DNA of 7,646 nt from Anaerolineales bacterium (lineage in GTDB: Bacteria; Chloroflexota; Anaerolineae; Anaerolineales; DRMV01), in the NCBI GenBank assembly GCA_015491595.1, contig WFVP01000195.1:1-7646 (forward strand), given 5' to 3'. Position numbers and translations under genes: made by a program. Numbering within the stretch: the stretch's first letter is position 1; every line of letters starts with the position of its first letter. Below are positions 5,634-7,646 of the stretch, one piece after another. The notes below the pieces were generated by a model that ran no database searches, was not told where the DNA came from, and was given only the letters and a program-made list of their open reading frames with translations.

Positions 5634-6257
5634 TCACATCCACTTCACCACGATGTCGCCGATGACGTTGGCCGCCTCATCGCCCCGGTCGGCCGCGTTG
5701 GAGAGGTGGCGGTAAATCTCCCGGCGCTTGAGGATTTCCATGATGTCGTCGAGGCTCTGGGGGTCCTTGAAGAGCTCCGAGAGGGCCTTGCGATACTCCC
5801 GTTCCACCCGATTCTCCAGGGCCTTGGCCCGGACCGCGTGCTCGTTGGCCACACCGGGGTACTGGTCCAGGCGCTGTACGCCCCGCAGGATTTCCTGCGC
5901 CGCTTCGGTGAGCAGGTCCACCATGCGGCGCATGTGTTCGTCGGGTTCCAGGTCGAAGATTTCCATCTCGTCCACCGTGGTGTAGGCATAGTCCAGCATG
6001 TCGTCAATGGTCAGGGAGAGGGCGAAGATGTCCTCCCGGTCGAAGGGGGTGACGAAGGACCGGTTGAGTTCCTCGATGAGGATGCGACGAACCTCGTCGG
6101 CTTCTTCCTCAATGTACTTCACCTGGCGGGCCAGGTTCTCCTGGGGCTCCCGCATGTACTCGCGCAACAACTCGAAGCCCTGCAGGGTGAACTGGGCTTG
6201 CTGAATGAGCAGGTCGAGGAACCGATTGGGCTTGCGTCGTCGGCGAAAGAAGGGCAT
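5634..6257 (-). CDS. DUF47 family PhoU-like protein (Pit accessory type)
   Basis: This 207-residue, all-helical cytosolic protein matches the DUF47/PhoU_div family, whose members often accompany Pit-type phosphate or related ion transporters. Visible family marks are a basic N-terminus (PFFRRRRKPNRFLDLL), the first metal-site-like motif IEEEADEVRR near residue 50, TPFDREDIFALSLTIDDMLD at about 70-90, and the second conserved helix YRHLSNAADRGDEAANVIGD near 180-200. Length is typical. A GTG at 6269 would add four residues, but GGAGG lies 5 nt before ATG 6257, inside those four codons, so the ATG is the likely start. It lies 75 nt downstream of a GAF-PAS histidine kinase on the same strand and has its own extended -10 promoter in that gap. 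No transporter gene is visible here. Phosphate-signalling role is inferred from family and neighbour. Confidence 0.9.
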   Translation of the reverse strand: MPFFRRRRKPNRFLDLLIQQAQFTLQGFELLREYMREPQENLARQVKYIEEEADEVRRILIEELNRSFVTPFDREDIFALSLTIDDMLDYAYTTVDEMEIFDLEPDEHMRRMVDLLTEAAQEILRGVQRLDQYPGVANEHAVRAKALENRVEREYRKALSELFKDPQSLDDIMEILKRREIYRHLSNAADRGDEAANVIGDIVVKWM

Positions 6258-6290
6258 CGAGACCTCCACCGGCTTGCGGGGATGGTGGTC

Positions 6291-6299
6291 ATTATACCA
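6291..6299 (-). promoter_or_regulatory. Extended -10 promoter of the PhoU-like gene
   Basis: The minus strand reads TGGTATAAT, a perfect -10 hexamer (6296-6291) with the TGn extension. No good -35 is present, as is usual for extended -10 promoters. The start is expected near 6284, about 27 nt before the ATG at 6257. It would allow expression independent of the upstream kinase gene. Confidence 0.65.
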
Positions 6300-6332
6300 A
6301 CGGGCGTTGAGCGCTCGGGAAGGATTTTGGGG

Positions 6333-7646
6333 TCACGGCTTCTTTCGGGGCAGGGCGAAGCAAATCCGGGCCCCCTGGCGATAGTGGGGGTCCACCCAGA
6401 TGCGGCCGCCGTGGGCCTCAACGATGGCCCGGCTCAGGTACAAGCCCAGGCCCGTCCCGGGGTGGCTGTCCGCGTGGCGACGGCTGCGGTAGAAGGGGTC
6501 AAAGATGTGGGGCTGGTCTTCGGGAAGGATGCCCGGCCCCTGGTCCTGCACGCATAGGATGACTTCCCGGGGGGAGACCCGGGCCTGGAGGCAAACCGTG
6601 GTTCCCGGCGGCGCGTACTTCACCGCGTTGTTCAACAGATTGGCCAGCACCTGTTCCAGCCGTCCCTCGTCGGCCCACACGGGGGGGAGGTTCTTGGGGA
6701 TGTCCACCCGGAAGGTGAAGTCGGGATGTTGATGGGCAAAGCGCTGGGCCATCCGCTCGGCCAGCGCCCGCAGGTCCACTTCCTGGCATTGGAGCCGCAA
6801 GGCCCCGGCCTGAAGCCGGGAGGCTTCCAGCAGGTCCTGCACCAAACGGTTCAGGCGGTCCGCCTCTTCCTCGATGACTTCCAGGGCTTCCTGCACCACC
6901 TCGGAATCCCAGCGCGCGTCGGGGCGCCGCAAGGTGCTCACATAGCCCTTGATGAGGGCGATGGGCGTCTTGAGTTCGTGGCTGATGGTGGAGATGAAGG
7001 TGGCCTTGAGGCGGTCGGCCTCCCGGAAGGCGCGAATGTCCCGCGCGCTGGCGATGATGTTCAACAGGTTGCCCTCTTCGTCGAACAGGGGCGCGTAAGT
7101 GATGCCCACGGGCAAGGTGGTCTCGTCGGCCCGGAGCATATCTCCCTGCACGTACAGGGCCTCTTCCGGCCCCTCGGGCCATCCCCGGGCCATGGCCTCC
7201 TCCAGGGGCTGGCCCCGCTCCACCCGCTTCCAGCGTACCACCTCCTCATGGCGCTTGCCGGGCAGGTCCTGCGGGGGCAGGCCGCACATCTGGGCGAAGG
7301 CCGGGTTCACCCGCTGGATGCGCATCTCCGGGTCCAAAATCAGGATGCCGTCGGCCACGGCGTCCAGCAGCGCGTCCAGCCGCTGTTTTTCCTGGCGCAG
7401 GCCCGTGTACAGGCGGGCATTATGGACCGCGATGGCCGCCTGGTCGGCGAAGAGTTGTAGGCTGACCAGGTCCTCCTCGCTGAACAGGCTGGGGTAGTTG
7501 CGGTACACGTAAATCAACCCCAGGAGCTCTTCCCGGGCGACCAGGGGAATGCCCACGCCCTGTTGCAAGCCCAAATGGGCGATTTGCATCAGCCACTCCA
7601 GACGTCGCAACACCTGGGGGACTTCGAATCGTACCGGGTCCACCTC
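6333..7646 (-). CDS. GAF-PAS sensor histidine kinase (5' end beyond window)
   Basis: At least 437 residues are visible; the frame is open to the window edge. Numbering is from the GTG codon at 7643. Residues 1-80 are the C-terminal half of a GAF domain (GIPLVAREELLGLIYVYR; then FADQAAIAVHNARLY, which leads into a short coiled coil). A PAS/PAC domain spans about 86-205 (LLDAVADGILILDPEMRI). The phosphoacceptor domain has His222 in SHELKTPIALIKGY. The ATPase domain has N-box Asn335/Asn339, G1 Asp367 (DQGPGI), F-box IFDPF (380-384) and G2 GTGLGL (396-401). No membrane segment is seen in the visible part, so it may be a cytosolic sensor, though anchors could lie upstream. The GTG at 7643 falls inside the GAF fold and is unlikely to be the start. 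Stop TGA at 6335-6333 is 75 nt before the PhoU-like start. The arrangement resembles a PhoR-like kinase beside a PhoU-like protein; the ligand and partner regulator are not visible. Confidence 0.93.
   Translation of the reverse strand, partial: EVDPVRFEVPQVLRRLEWLMQIAHLGLQQGVGIPLVAREELLGLIYVYRNYPSLFSEEDLVSLQLFADQAAIAVHNARLYTGLRQEKQRLDALLDAVADGILILDPEMRIQRVNPAFAQMCGLPPQDLPGKRHEEVVRWKRVERGQPLEEAMARGWPEGPEEALYVQGDMLRADETTLPVGITYAPLFDEEGNLLNIIASARDIRAFREADRLKATFISTISHELKTPIALIKGYVSTLRRPDARWDSEVVQEALEVIEEEADRLNRLVQDLLEASRLQAGALRLQCQEVDLRALAERMAQRFAHQHPDFTFRVDIPKNLPPVWADEGRLEQVLANLLNNAVKYAPPGTTVCLQARVSPREVILCVQDQGPGILPEDQPHIFDPFYRSRRHADSHPGTGLGLYLSRAIVEAHGGRIWVDPHYRQGARICFALPRKKP

Noticed and set aside
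5564..5665. 33-codon plus-strand open frame with AGGAGG 8 nt before its ATG
   Set aside because: The apparent ribosome site is the complement of the U-rich run of the candidate PhoU-like terminator, and the frame runs antisense into that gene. Kept only as a weak alternative.
5455..5715. 86-codon plus-strand open frame in the intergenic region
   Set aside because: GTG start with no ribosome site, lower GC at third positions than the neighbours, and it runs antisense into the PhoU-like gene.
6726..7460. 244-codon plus-strand open frame antisense to the GAF-PAS kinase
   Set aside because: Third-position GC bias in the kinase keeps the opposite strand open; no motif or start signal supports it.
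1..7646. CRISPR array, defence island, toxin-antitoxin pair, rRNA or integrase
   Set aside because: I looked for spaced repeats, typical protein motifs and RNA genes on both strands and found none.

Overview
The window is GC-rich throughout, with strong AGGAGG-type ribosome binding sites and high GC at third codon positions. Its gene content is a lipoprotein cytochrome c, OmpR-type two-component pairs, a DUF47/PhoU-like protein and a two-domain VOC (vicinal oxygen chelate) protein. This would fit a free-living bacterium of the Chloroflexota/Anaerolineae type. That placement is inference from protein style; no marker gene is present.

Layout, left to right. Positions 1-176 carry the 3' end of an unrecognised plus-strand gene. 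A long hairpin at 333-373 is probably the terminator of the next gene. Positions 394-1488 (minus) encode an acidic lipoprotein in which one c-type heme domain sits between the second and third copies of a helical repeat. A 399-base divergent intergenic region follows. It holds a likely -10 element for the lipoprotein, a perfectly tandem 10-bp direct repeat just upstream of it, and a weaker promoter for the plus-strand operon. Positions 1888-3760 (plus) encode a two-TM histidine kinase overlapping an OmpR/PhoB-type response regulator. The regulator's tail overlaps, tail to tail, a minus-strand operon (5262 to 3738) of a DUF4350/GATase-like protein and a two-domain VOC protein. That operon has a good sigma-70-type promoter whose -10 lies inside an inverted repeat. 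Next is a 371-base intergenic region with a striking 21-bp perfect hairpin and a likely terminator. Positions 5634-6257 (minus) encode a DUF47 PhoU-like protein with its own extended -10 promoter. Positions 6333-7646 (minus, cut by the window edge) encode a soluble-looking GAF-PAS histidine kinase.

How the genes may work together. The two-TM kinase and OmpR-type regulator form one signalling pair. The tandem 10-bp repeat near -46 of the divergent lipoprotein is the kind of site OmpR-family activators bind, so the pair may control the cytochrome lipoprotein (inference). The GAF-PAS kinase next to a PhoU-like protein suggests a phosphate- or ion-related signalling locus, but no transporter is visible here. 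I see no CRISPR array, mobile element, defence system, tRNA or rRNA. The most unusual item is the three-repeat/cytochrome lipoprotein.
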